Assembly: GCA_945787435.1 (NCBI GenBank)
Contig: CALZHX010000015.1
Span: 1-5,286 of the forward strand
Source: an uncultured Woeseiaceae bacterium
GTDB taxonomy: Bacteria; Pseudomonadota; Gammaproteobacteria; Steroidobacterales; Woeseiaceae
Length of the DNA: 5,286 nt
Direction of reading: 5' to 3'
Below, piece by piece: positions 1-5,286 of the stretch (position 1 is the stretch's first letter; each line of letters starts with the position of its first letter). The notes below the pieces were generated by a model. It saw only the letters and a program-made list of their open reading frames with translations, was not told the origin of the DNA and ran no database searches. Position numbers and translations under genes: made by a program.

Positions 1-2448
1 AAGACGCAGCAGATCGCTGAAGACGCCTCCCGCGGTTACTTCCGGGCCCGCGCCTGGCCCCTGCACGACGAGTGGAGTGGATGAATAACGATCGGTCTCG
101 AATTGCACAATGTTGTCCGTCAATGCGATGTTACTGAAAGGGTGATCAGAGCTGACCGAGTCGAGCCCGACAGCAGCATTGCCGTCAGCATCGAGTCGAC
201 CAACATAGCGTAACTGCTTGCCTGCCGCCTGGGCTTCCTCATACATCGTCTTCATGTCGTCATCGTAGTCCGAAAGGCGCTCGAGGAACTCATCGATGCT
301 GCCGTCACGCAGTGCCTCCGGAACGAGGTTTTGCACCGGGAAGTCGCCCAGCTCGAGCTTGTGACCGAGTTCCCGCGCCAGGATGGTCAACTTCCTCGCG
401 ACGTCCATGCCAGACAGGTCGTCGCGTGGATCGGGTTCCGTGTAGCCGCTATCCCGGGCCTGTCGCACGATTTCTGAAAACGGAGTCTTGCCATCGTATA
501 CGTTGAACAGGTAGGCCAGGGTTCCTGAAAAAATACCCTGAACTGAACGTACGGAATCGCCTGTATCGATCAAATCCTGCAGCGTCGAAATAATTGGTAG
601 CGCGGCGCCAACGGTTGTTTCGTAAAAGAAGTGCGAACTGCCATGCTTACCGAGAGACTGCAGCACTTCGTAAGCGGCAATCGGGCCGCTGCCCGCCTTC
701 TTGTTCGGAGTAATCACGTGAATGCCGCGCTCAAGCCACCCGGCATAGCGGTCTGCAATGGATTGCTCGGCGGTACAATCAATGACGACCGCATGTGGCA
801 AGTGATCCGGATTCACGTGTTTTTGAAAAGCCTCAAGATCAAGATCGACGGCGCCTTGCTCATACTCTTCCTGCCAATTTGCGAGGTCGACGCGCCTGTC
901 ACCGAGCAACATCGTTTTGGACCGCGCAATTGCACGTATACGCAAGTCCAGGTTGAAATCGTCGACCAGCCGCTGCGACTGTTTTTCAAGCTGCTGTAAC
1001 AACGTCTTGCCAACGTTTCCTGAGCCGATTAACCCGATCGAGATCGTCTTCGACGACAAGTAAAAACCCGAGTGTGCAGCACGCAAGGCACGCGTTGAAT
1101 CGTCGGAGTCGACAACGGCGGAGATGTTGCGTTCCGACGAGCCCTGGGCGATAGCTCGAATGTTAATGCCCGCGCGACCCAGCGTGCCCAGAAAGCGGCC
1201 CGCAATGCCGGGTGAGCCAGCCATGCCGTCGCCAACAACCGCGACGATGCTCTGCGCCTCGGTGACGTCGACACTTTGTATCTGGCCACTGGCAAGTTCA
1301 TCGGCGAAGGCAGTACTCACGACCTGGCGAGCACGTTCTGCAACATTCTGCGGCACAGCAACGCAAATCGAATGTTCGGAACTTGCCTGCGAGATCAGCG
1401 TTACCGAAACGCCTGCATTCTTGAGTGCCGCAAACAGGCGGTCAGCCGTACCCGGCACACCGATCATGCCCGAGCCCTCGAGATTAACGAGAGCCATGCC
1501 GCTGATCGCTGTAATGCCTTTGATGTCGTCTGCTGTTGCGGGTGCAGCGGCGATCCGGCTACCCGGGTGTCGTGGATTGAAGCTGTTGCGAATGATGACC
1601 GGAATGTCGTTCTGGACGGCCGGTCCGAGTGTCTGCGGATGGATGACCTTCGCGCCAAAATACGCCAGTTCCATCGCTTCGTTGTAGGTCAGTCTTTCAA
1701 TAACGCGTGCTTCCGGCACGCGATTCGGATCTGCACTCATCACGCCATCGACGTCCGTCCAGATGCTGAGCTCGCTGGCTTTGCCCAGCGCGGCGAAAAT
1801 TGCAGCCGAATAGTCACTGCCGTTGCGCCCCAGCGTGGTCTGTAATCCGCCCTCGTCCGCTGCAATAAAACCGGTAATAACCGCGATTCCCCGAAATTCC
1901 TTCGGCAAGATTGCATCGAACCTGGTCTGCGACTCTTCCCACAGGACCGTGGGCCCCAGTTCGGTTTCGGCTACGGTGATGACCTTGCGCGCATCAATCC
2001 ACGTGCCGCCACGCTGCGCTGATTGCTGCGCGAGGTGTGCCGCGAGCAACCGAGTCGACCAAATTTCGCCGTAGCCGGCCACGACATCGCGGCTGCGTTG
2101 CGGTGCGGATTTGACGAGAGCAATCGCTTTCAGGACATCCTTGATGTCGTCGGCATCCTGACCCCACTCATCGAGTATGGCGACCAGCGCACCGCCATCA
2201 AGCAACGCACGCGCAGTCTCCGCATAGCGATCGCCAATAGTGTTGAGTTCGTCGACGAAACTGTCGTCATCTCGTTCGGCCAGCGTCGCCAGGTTTAGCA
2301 GAGCATCGGTCATGCCGCCCATTGCCGACACGACTACACCCAGGCGGGCATCCTCACGTTCGAGCATCAATCCGGCAACACGACGAAAGCAGTCAGCATC
2401 CGCAAGGCTGCTGCCACCAAACTTATGAATTTTCCAGCGGGTGTCCAA
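1..2448 (-). CDS. thrA: Bifunctional aspartokinase / homoserine dehydrogenase I (3' end cut by window edge)
   Basis: Cytoplasmic enzyme for two steps of the aspartate pathway: phosphorylation of aspartate, and NAD(P)H reduction of aspartate semialdehyde to homoserine. I translated the frame base by base: 816 codons, no stop or frameshift. Aspartokinase domain, about residues 6-300: KFGGSS (9-14), VSAMGGMTD (40-48), GYGEIWS (125-131), TLGRNGSDYSA (205-215), WTDVDG (230-235), SADPN (238-242). Two ACT domains follow (about 315-395 and 397-460), with ISQASSEHS and IAQGSSERNIS. Their Gln354 and Gln435 match in motif and 81-residue spacing the threonine-binding glutamines known from the plant enzyme, so threonine feedback is likely (inference). 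Homoserine dehydrogenase: Rossmann GSGNVG (475-480), TPNKK (580-584), YETTVGAALPI (609-619), GIFSGTLAY (638-646) and EPDPRDDLSGMDVARK (671-686), where Asp682 and Lys686 correspond to the catalytic pair of yeast homoserine dehydrogenase. E. coli ThrA has 820 residues, so only a few C-terminal residues are missing. TTG 2448 is the only usual start codon before the kinase motif. MetL-type function is less likely but not excluded. Confidence 0.93.
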   Translation of the reverse strand, partial: MDTRWKIHKFGGSSLADADCFRRVAGLMLEREDARLGVVVSAMGGMTDALLNLATLAERDDDSFVDELNTIGDRYAETARALLDGGALVAILDEWGQDADDIKDVLKAIALVKSAPQRSRDVVAGYGEIWSTRLLAAHLAQQSAQRGGTWIDARKVITVAETELGPTVLWEESQTRFDAILPKEFRGIAVITGFIAADEGGLQTTLGRNGSDYSAAIFAALGKASELSIWTDVDGVMSADPNRVPEARVIERLTYNEAMELAYFGAKVIHPQTLGPAVQNDIPVIIRNSFNPRHPGSRIAAAPATADDIKGITAISGMALVNLEGSGMIGVPGTADRLFAALKNAGVSVTLISQASSEHSICVAVPQNVAERARQVVSTAFADELASGQIQSVDVTEAQSIVAVVGDGMAGSPGIAGRFLGTLGRAGINIRAIAQGSSERNISAVVDSDDSTRALRAAHSGFYLSSKTISIGLIGSGNVGKTLLQQLEKQSQRLVDDFNLDLRIRAIARSKTMLLGDRRVDLANWQEEYEQGAVDLDLEAFQKHVNPDHLPHAVVIDCTAEQSIADRYAGWLERGIHVITPNKKAGSGPIAAYEVLQSLGKHGSSHFFYETTVGAALPIISTLQDLIDTGDSVRSVQGIFSGTLAYLFNVYDGKTPFSEIVRQARDSGYTEPDPRDDLSGMDVARKLTILARELGHKLELGDFPVQNLVPEALRDGSIDEFLERLSDYDDDMKTMYEEAQAAGKQLRYVGRLDADGNAAVGLDSVSSDHPFSNIALTDNIVQFETDRYSSTPLVVQGPGAGPEVTAGGVFSDLLRL

Positions 2449-2539
2449 CGTACCGTCCCAAGCGCGAAACGGTGAATGATAGCCGCAGTATATTGCGACG
2501 TCGCCTGTTTTATCTGAAATTAATTTTGCGCTGGAAAAA
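2449..2539 (-). other. tRNA-Lys to thrA intergenic region
   Basis: This 91-base gap carries the thrA translation signals and perhaps a promoter. Directly after the tRNA CCA is a run of five T (2535-2539), but no hairpin of its own precedes it. An AT-rich patch lies at about 2512-2526. TATACT at 2492-2487 resembles a sigma70 -10 box, but no hexamer 16-18 bases upstream looks like TTGACA, so a promoter here is weak. A perfect 10-base palindrome, GCGACGTCGC, sits at 2495-2504, just upstream of that box. A weak GGGA (2459-2456) lies seven bases before the TTG start and may be its ribosome binding site. There is no short ORF rich in Thr or Ile codons and no attenuator hairpin with a U-tract, so an E. 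coli thrL-type leader is not visible. Confidence 0.5.
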
Positions 2540-2615
2540 TGGTGGGGGCACCAGGATTCGAACCTGGGACCAGCGGCTTAAAAGGCCGATGCTCTACCAA
2601 CTGAGCTATACCCCC
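2540..2615 (-). tRNA. tRNA-Lys, anticodon UUU
   Basis: A complete 76-base cloverleaf including an encoded CCA (2542-2540). The acceptor stem pairs GGGGGTA (1-7) with TGCCCCC (66-72), with one G-U pair at 6-67; the D-stem is GCTC/GAGC with AGTTGGTA in the loop. The anticodon loop is CTTTTAA, which gives anticodon TTT at 2582-2580. The variable loop is TGGTC, and the T-arm is CCAGG-TTCGAAT-CCTGG. The discriminator is A73. A73 and the U-rich anticodon are the known identity elements for lysyl-tRNA synthetase. The anticodon stem has four Watson-Crick pairs, but its first position, 27-43, is T opposite C, a mismatch. The gene follows cpoB, as the lysine tRNA cluster does in E. coli, but here I see only one tRNA. 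A likely promoter lies about 60 bases upstream. Confidence 0.97.
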
Positions 2616-2623
2616 ACTGGGCG

Positions 2624-2638
2624 CTGGCGGGACGCCAG
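2624..2638 (-). repeat. Hairpin in the tRNA-Lys 5' leader
   Basis: On the minus strand CTGGCG and CGCCAG flank a three-base loop TCC, giving a six-pair stem that ends eight bases before the mature tRNA. It would fall in the precursor removed by RNase P. A structural or processing role is inference; there is no T-run, so it is not a classic terminator. Confidence 0.5.
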
Positions 2639-2655
2639 GTAAATACCGGAAAGTG

Positions 2656-2672
2656 GCCGGCGCAATGCCGGC
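2656..2672 (-). repeat. GCCGGC inverted repeat near the predicted tRNA transcription start
   Basis: Two copies of GCCGGC (2672-2667 and 2661-2656) are separated by ATTGC and can form a six-pair GC stem with a five-base loop. Each copy is also its own palindrome. It overlaps the predicted tRNA transcription start, so it could be the first hairpin of the leader. It could also be a weak end signal for the tolB-pal-cpoB transcript, but no T-run follows (the next bases are CACTTTCC). Confidence 0.4.
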
Positions 2673-2675
2673 GGC

Positions 2676-2703
2676 ATAATACCTAACCGGCACCAAATGA
2701 CAA
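2676..2703 (-). promoter_or_regulatory. Likely sigma70 promoter of the tRNA-Lys gene
   Basis: TTGTCA (2703-2698, five of six to TTGACA) and TATTAT (2681-2676, five of six to TATAAT) are separated by 16 bases. Transcription would start near 2669-2666, leaving a leader of roughly 50-55 bases before the tRNA. The bases after the -10 box, GCCGCCGG, are all G or C. Such a GC-rich discriminator is typical of stable-RNA promoters under stringent (ppGpp) control, which fits a tRNA gene; that regulation is inference. The -35 box begins 23 bases after the cpoB stop codon. Confidence 0.65.
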
Positions 2704-2726
2704 GCGAAATAGGGGCAAACAAGCGC

Positions 2727-3509
2727 CTAGATGCCCTCGGACTCCATGCGATTGAGGTACTGGCCGGCCAGTCTCGCCGCCGTCGTCTCAGCATATTCCT
2801 GCTGCACGCGCGTCAGCGTCAGCCGTGCCTCGTCCCAGCGCTGCAGGTTGTAATTGCAGAGGCCCATTTTGAGAAGCGCGTCTGGAACTTTGCCTGAGCG
2901 CGGATGATCGTCAATGACCACCTGAAAATCTGTGAGCGCCTGCTCGAAATCGTCCGACGCGTAGTAGGACTCGGCGAGCCAGTACTGTGCATTGTCGACG
3001 AGTTCACTGTCAGGGAATGCCGCCAGGAATTCCTTGAAAGACGACGCGGCCATGTCGTAGCGCTCTTCCTTGAGCAGCTCGAATGCAACCTGGTAGTTGT
3101 CGCGGTCCGATCCACCCGGGACCGGCAGCTGCCCGGGCGGCAAGGTGCCGCCATCGAGTACGCTCGCGCTGGCGCGTGCCTGCAGGCTGCGCTCAAGCTC
3201 CTGTATGCGAGCATCAAGATCAGCATACAGGACGCGTTGCCGCTCAGCCGTGTCTTCCGACTCGTACTGCAGTTCCTCGGAACGCCCCTGCAACTGGTCC
3301 GAACGCCGCTCGAGTGCACTGACTTGCTGCGTCAGCTGCACCAGGCTCTGGTTGTTCACGACGCGCTCAACCGACTCCAGGCGGCGCTCCAGATCCGTCA
3401 GTTTTGCAAGTACCGGATCTTCGGACGGGGGCGTCTCGAACATTGCGCAGCCACCCAAAAGTCCCGTGCTGCCCACGAGCAGTATCGCGATTTTCATCCT
3501 GCATACCAC
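2727..3509 (-). CDS. cpoB: Cell division coordinator CpoB (YbgF family), possibly a lipoprotein here
   Basis: Periplasmic partner of the Tol-Pal system. In E. coli it binds TolA and the synthase PBP1B and links outer-membrane constriction to septal peptidoglycan synthesis. The 260 residues (about the family length of 263 in E. coli) show an N-terminal signal with Arg4/Lys6 and a hydrophobic stretch 7-18, then a coiled coil of about 31-112 rich in Leu, Glu, Arg and Gln (the trimerisation region in the family), a Pro/Gly linker 119-133 (GGTLPPGQLPVPGG), and TPR repeats about 138-255 with motifs such as AQYWLAESYYASDDFEQAL (174-192). The signal ends in LLGGC (17-21), which fits a lipobox with Cys21; E. 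coli CpoB lacks one. The start is uncertain: GTG 3509 has AGGG (3522-3519) nine bases upstream, whereas ATG 3497 gives a neater signal sequence, MKIAILLVG, but a poor ribosome site. It lies 11 bases after pal, so it is very likely co-transcribed. It ends with TAG. Confidence 0.93.
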   Translation of the reverse strand: MVCRMKIAILLVGSTGLLGGCAMFETPPSEDPVLAKLTDLERRLESVERVVNNQSLVQLTQQVSALERRSDQLQGRSEELQYESEDTAERQRVLYADLDARIQELERSLQARASASVLDGGTLPPGQLPVPGGSDRDNYQVAFELLKEERYDMAASSFKEFLAAFPDSELVDNAQYWLAESYYASDDFEQALTDFQVVIDDHPRSGKVPDALLKMGLCNYNLQRWDEARLTLTRVQQEYAETTAARLAGQYLNRMESEGI

Positions 3510-3518
3510 GCGGTGCTG

Positions 3519-3522
3519 CCCT
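3519..3522 (-). promoter_or_regulatory. Putative ribosome binding site for cpoB at GTG 3509
   Basis: AGGG overlaps the TAG stop of pal and lies nine bases before GTG 3509. This supports the GTG start over ATG 3497, whose only nearby purine run (AGG) touches the start codon. The overlap with the pal stop suggests coupled translation of pal and cpoB (inference). Confidence 0.45.
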
Positions 3523-4039
3523 AGTTCGCGTACTTGAATTCGACGCGGCGATTCTGTGACCAGGAGTCCTCATCGCTACCAAAGGCGATCGGGCGCTCTT
3601 CACCAAAACTGACAGTCGAAATCTGCGAGGGCTGTGCGCCCTGCAACATCAGGACGCGGCGCACCGCCTGGGCACGGCGCTCGCCCAGCCCAATGTTGTA
3701 TTCGCGTGAACCGCGTTCATCGGCATGACCCTCGAGGCGCACACTCATGCCCGAGTTCTCAGCCAGCTGCAGGCCGTGGCGTGCTGCGATATCGGCGTCC
3801 TCGGGGCGCAATTCATAGGAATCGAAGTCGAAGTACACCACATCGGCAAGCTCGCCTGCTGTCGGGTCGTAGTCGATCATCTCACCTTCGCCAAGCCCGC
3901 TGCCGTCCATGCCATCGGTATCCGCATCCTGACTGTCATAAGTCTCATCGGTCATATCCGGGTCCGGAATATCCTGAGAGGCGCAGCCTGCAAGCAGCAG
4001 GAATAATGAAGTAACGAGTAGTGCGTTGAACTTAGACAT
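3521..4039 (-). CDS. pal: Peptidoglycan-associated lipoprotein Pal
   Basis: Outer-membrane lipoprotein that binds peptidoglycan non-covalently and is released from or relocated on it by TolB and the TolQRA motor, so tethering the outer membrane at division. Its 172 residues match the family length (173 in E. coli). A signal peptide (1-18) ends in the lipobox LAGC, with Cys19 as the lipidated residue; Ala at +2 fits sorting to the outer membrane. A long acidic linker (20-77) contains no Lys or Arg. The OmpA-like domain covers about 67-170: VVYFDFDSYEL (67-77), then EGHADERGSREYNIGLGERR (103-122). Asp107 and Arg122 stand at the positions and 15-residue spacing of the diaminopimelate-binding Asp and Arg known in OmpA-like domains. 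NRRVEFKY closes the domain. ATG 4039 is firm: AAGGA lies seven bases upstream and the signal peptide follows directly. It sits between tolB (57-base gap) and cpoB (11 bases to GTG). Confidence 0.98.
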   Translation of the reverse strand: MSKFNALLVTSLFLLLAGCASQDIPDPDMTDETYDSQDADTDGMDGSGLGEGEMIDYDPTAGELADVVYFDFDSYELRPEDADIAARHGLQLAENSGMSVRLEGHADERGSREYNIGLGERRAQAVRRVLMLQGAQPSQISTVSFGEERPIAFGSDEDSWSQNRRVEFKYAN

Positions 4040-4096
4040 ATTAAAGTCCTTGAAAAAACAATAAGTTAAATAGAATTCTTAATCTGCAATATTACC
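4040..4096 (-). promoter_or_regulatory. tolB-pal intergenic region with the pal ribosome binding site
   Basis: The 57 bases are strikingly AT-rich compared with the flanking genes. A clear Shine-Dalgarno AAGGA lies at 4051-4047, seven bases before the pal ATG. An 8-base palindrome, AGAATTCT, is at 4072-4079. No convincing terminator hairpin is present, which fits continued transcription from tolB into pal. The AT-rich stretch might hold a separate pal promoter, but I could not fit a good -35/-10 pair with normal spacing. Confidence 0.6.
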
Positions 4097-5286
4097 TTAG
4101 AAACGCTGAAACGGCGACCAAACCGGCTCCCTGACATCGCCGCCTCCTGATGCCAGTCGCTGCCGAATCAGGCCATCCGCAGTCACACTCTCCAGAACGC
4201 CGTTGCGCCCCGGTCTTGTCGCGTAAATCAATGTGTCGCTATTGGGTGCAAAACTTGGCGACTCATCCTGCCTGCCACTCGAGAGTACCAAAACATCCTT
4301 GCGCTTAACGTCCATCACGGCAATACGATAGTTGCCGTTGACGAGATGCACCATGGCGAGTTTTTCGCCATCCGGTGAAAGTCGTGGACGCGCATTATAA
4401 CTGCCCTCAAATGTCACACGTTCTGCCGATCCGCCGTTGGCGGACACACGGTAGATTTGCGGCCCGCCACTCCTGTCTGACGTGAAATAGATGTAGTTAC
4501 CATCGGGTGACCAGCTACCTTCGGTGTCGATCGCACGATGCGTCGTAACGCGCCTGGTCTGGCGCGAATTGATGTCGAGTGTGTAAATGTCGAGGTTGCC
4601 GTCCGCATCACTGAGCGTAATGACGAGCTTGCGCCCATCCGGTGAGAAGGCAGGTGCGCCGTTTACCCCGGCCCTGCTGGACACCCTGATCCGGTTGCCC
4701 GTGCGCAGCGTCTGGATAAATATCGACGACCGGTCGCCCTCGAAGGATACGTACGCCAGCCTGCGACTATCGGGCGACCACGCTGGCGACATGATCGGGT
4801 CTGTACTTTCCATGATCTTGAATTCGTTAAAGCCGTCCTGGTCGGCGACCATCAGTGAATAGAGCCTGCCATCGCGGCGGTCTTCCGAGGTCACATAGGA
4901 GACCTTGGTGTCGAACACACCCGCTATTCCGGTGAGCTCCTCGTAGATCATATCGGCGGCGCGATGCGCCACGCGACGCATCGTGCCGCGGCTCGCTGGC
5001 ATACGGTAGCCCACGAGCTGATCGCGCCCAAACACGTCAAACAACTGAAATTGCACACTGTAGGCATTGTCACCGGTTTGGGTTACGCGGCCCACTACGA
5101 CGGCCTCGACGCCAAGTATGGCCCAGTCGTCGAAATCGACGTCGGCGCCTGTGGTCGGCTTTTGCAGCATGTCTTCTTCGGGTATCGGTGCAAAGCGGCC
5201 ACTGCGCGTCAGGTCGTCCGAGATGATCCGGGCAACATCGCTTGGCATTGCATCACCGTTGCCCTCCCAGCCGAATGGCACGATCG
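4097..5286 (-). CDS. tolB: Tol-Pal system protein TolB (5' end cut by window edge)
   Basis: Periplasmic beta-propeller protein that binds Pal and, through its N-terminus, TolA; it controls how Pal holds peptidoglycan during outer-membrane constriction. The frame is open to the right edge. The first complete codons read IVPFGWEGNGD, aligning with IGVVPFQWAG inside E. coli TolB, so the GTG at 5281 is an internal valine and the signal peptide plus the first few dozen residues lie outside the window. Counting from that valine, the N-terminal domain covers about 1-125 (WAILGVEAVVVGRVTQ at 53-68). The propeller follows with repeats PAWSPDSRRLAY (166-177), PAFSPDGRKLV (210-220), SWSPDGNYIYF (256-266), PRLSPDGEKLA (299-309), PSFAPNSDTLIY (342-353) and a closing PVWSPF (386-391), consistent with six blades. 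The C-terminus (WSPFQRF, then TAA) ends where E. coli TolB ends (WSPYL). pal follows after 57 bases. Confidence 0.98.
   Translation of the reverse strand, partial: IVPFGWEGNGDAMPSDVARIISDDLTRSGRFAPIPEEDMLQKPTTGADVDFDDWAILGVEAVVVGRVTQTGDNAYSVQFQLFDVFGRDQLVGYRMPASRGTMRRVAHRAADMIYEELTGIAGVFDTKVSYVTSEDRRDGRLYSLMVADQDGFNEFKIMESTDPIMSPAWSPDSRRLAYVSFEGDRSSIFIQTLRTGNRIRVSSRAGVNGAPAFSPDGRKLVITLSDADGNLDIYTLDINSRQTRRVTTHRAIDTEGSWSPDGNYIYFTSDRSGGPQIYRVSANGGSAERVTFEGSYNARPRLSPDGEKLAMVHLVNGNYRIAVMDVKRKDVLVLSSGRQDESPSFAPNSDTLIYATRPGRNGVLESVTADGLIRQRLASGGGDVREPVWSPFQRF

Noticed and set aside
1124..1845. Two overlapping plus-strand open frames of 187 and 189 codons opposite thrA
   Set aside because: thrA is intact and motif-rich through this stretch on the minus strand, and the plus-strand products resemble no family I know.
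2535..2550. T-run after the tRNA as a Rho-independent terminator
   Set aside because: Five T follow the CCA directly, but the only stem upstream is the tRNA itself, which is not placed as a terminator hairpin. I cannot exclude some termination there.
2540..2615. tRNA-Lys as an integration site for a genomic island
   Set aside because: There is no integrase, no direct repeat of the tRNA 3' end in the window, and the neighbours on both sides are core genes.
3115..3137. Two CCCGGG copies that could form a hairpin inside cpoB
   Set aside because: They encode the Pro/Gly-rich linker (PPGQLPVPGG); proline and glycine codons in GC-rich DNA explain the repeat without a regulatory role.
2904..3524. 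A 206-codon open frame on the plus strand opposite cpoB
   Set aside because: It is fully antisense to cpoB, whose family, coiled coil, TPR repeats and operon position are clear. Long antisense frames arise from GC-rich codon use. Its product shows no recognisable motif.
4040..4096. A separate pal promoter in the tolB-pal gap
   Set aside because: The gap is AT-rich, but the hexamer pairs I tried (for example TTGCAG with TATTTA) have wrong spacing or poor matches.
5279..5281. GTG at 5281 as the start of tolB
   Set aside because: The frame continues to the window edge, and the residues align with the interior VPFQWAG region of TolB, so the signal peptide must lie upstream outside the window.

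Overview
The window looks like ordinary chromosomal core sequence from a gammaproteobacterium. I base this on the gene order tolB-pal-cpoB followed directly by a tRNA-Lys (E. coli also has lysine tRNA genes right after cpoB), on a fused aspartokinase/homoserine dehydrogenase of the ThrA type, and on the encoded CCA end of the tRNA. The genus cannot be read from the sequence; the proteins are clearly diverged from the enteric ones. Every gene lies on the minus strand, so transcription runs from the right edge to the left edge.

Layout in the direction of transcription. From 5286 to 4097 is the 3' part of tolB, lacking its signal peptide and first strand region. After a 57-base AT-rich gap comes pal (4039-3521), an outer-membrane lipoprotein that binds peptidoglycan. 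Eleven bases after the pal stop, cpoB (3509-2727) starts, probably at GTG. A good sigma70-like promoter (2703-2676) then drives a short leader with two small hairpins and one tRNA-Lys(UUU) gene (2615-2540). A 91-base gap without a recognisable terminator or threonine leader peptide separates the tRNA from thrA, which starts at TTG 2448 and is open through all 816 codons to the left edge, where only the last few residues are missing.

The genes fall into two working groups. TolB, Pal and CpoB are the periplasmic and outer-membrane part of the Tol-Pal system, which pulls the outer membrane inward at division and coordinates this with peptidoglycan synthesis. ThrA catalyses the first and third steps of the aspartate pathway to threonine, methionine and lysine precursors. 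The tRNA lies at the border.

I found no mobile element, CRISPR array, defence system or undescribed system. The points worth a second look are modest: a lipobox in CpoB (the E. coli protein is soluble), an apparently forced TTG start and unusual upstream region for thrA, possible read-through from tRNA-Lys into thrA, a mismatch in the tRNA anticodon stem, and a strongly acidic Pal linker.
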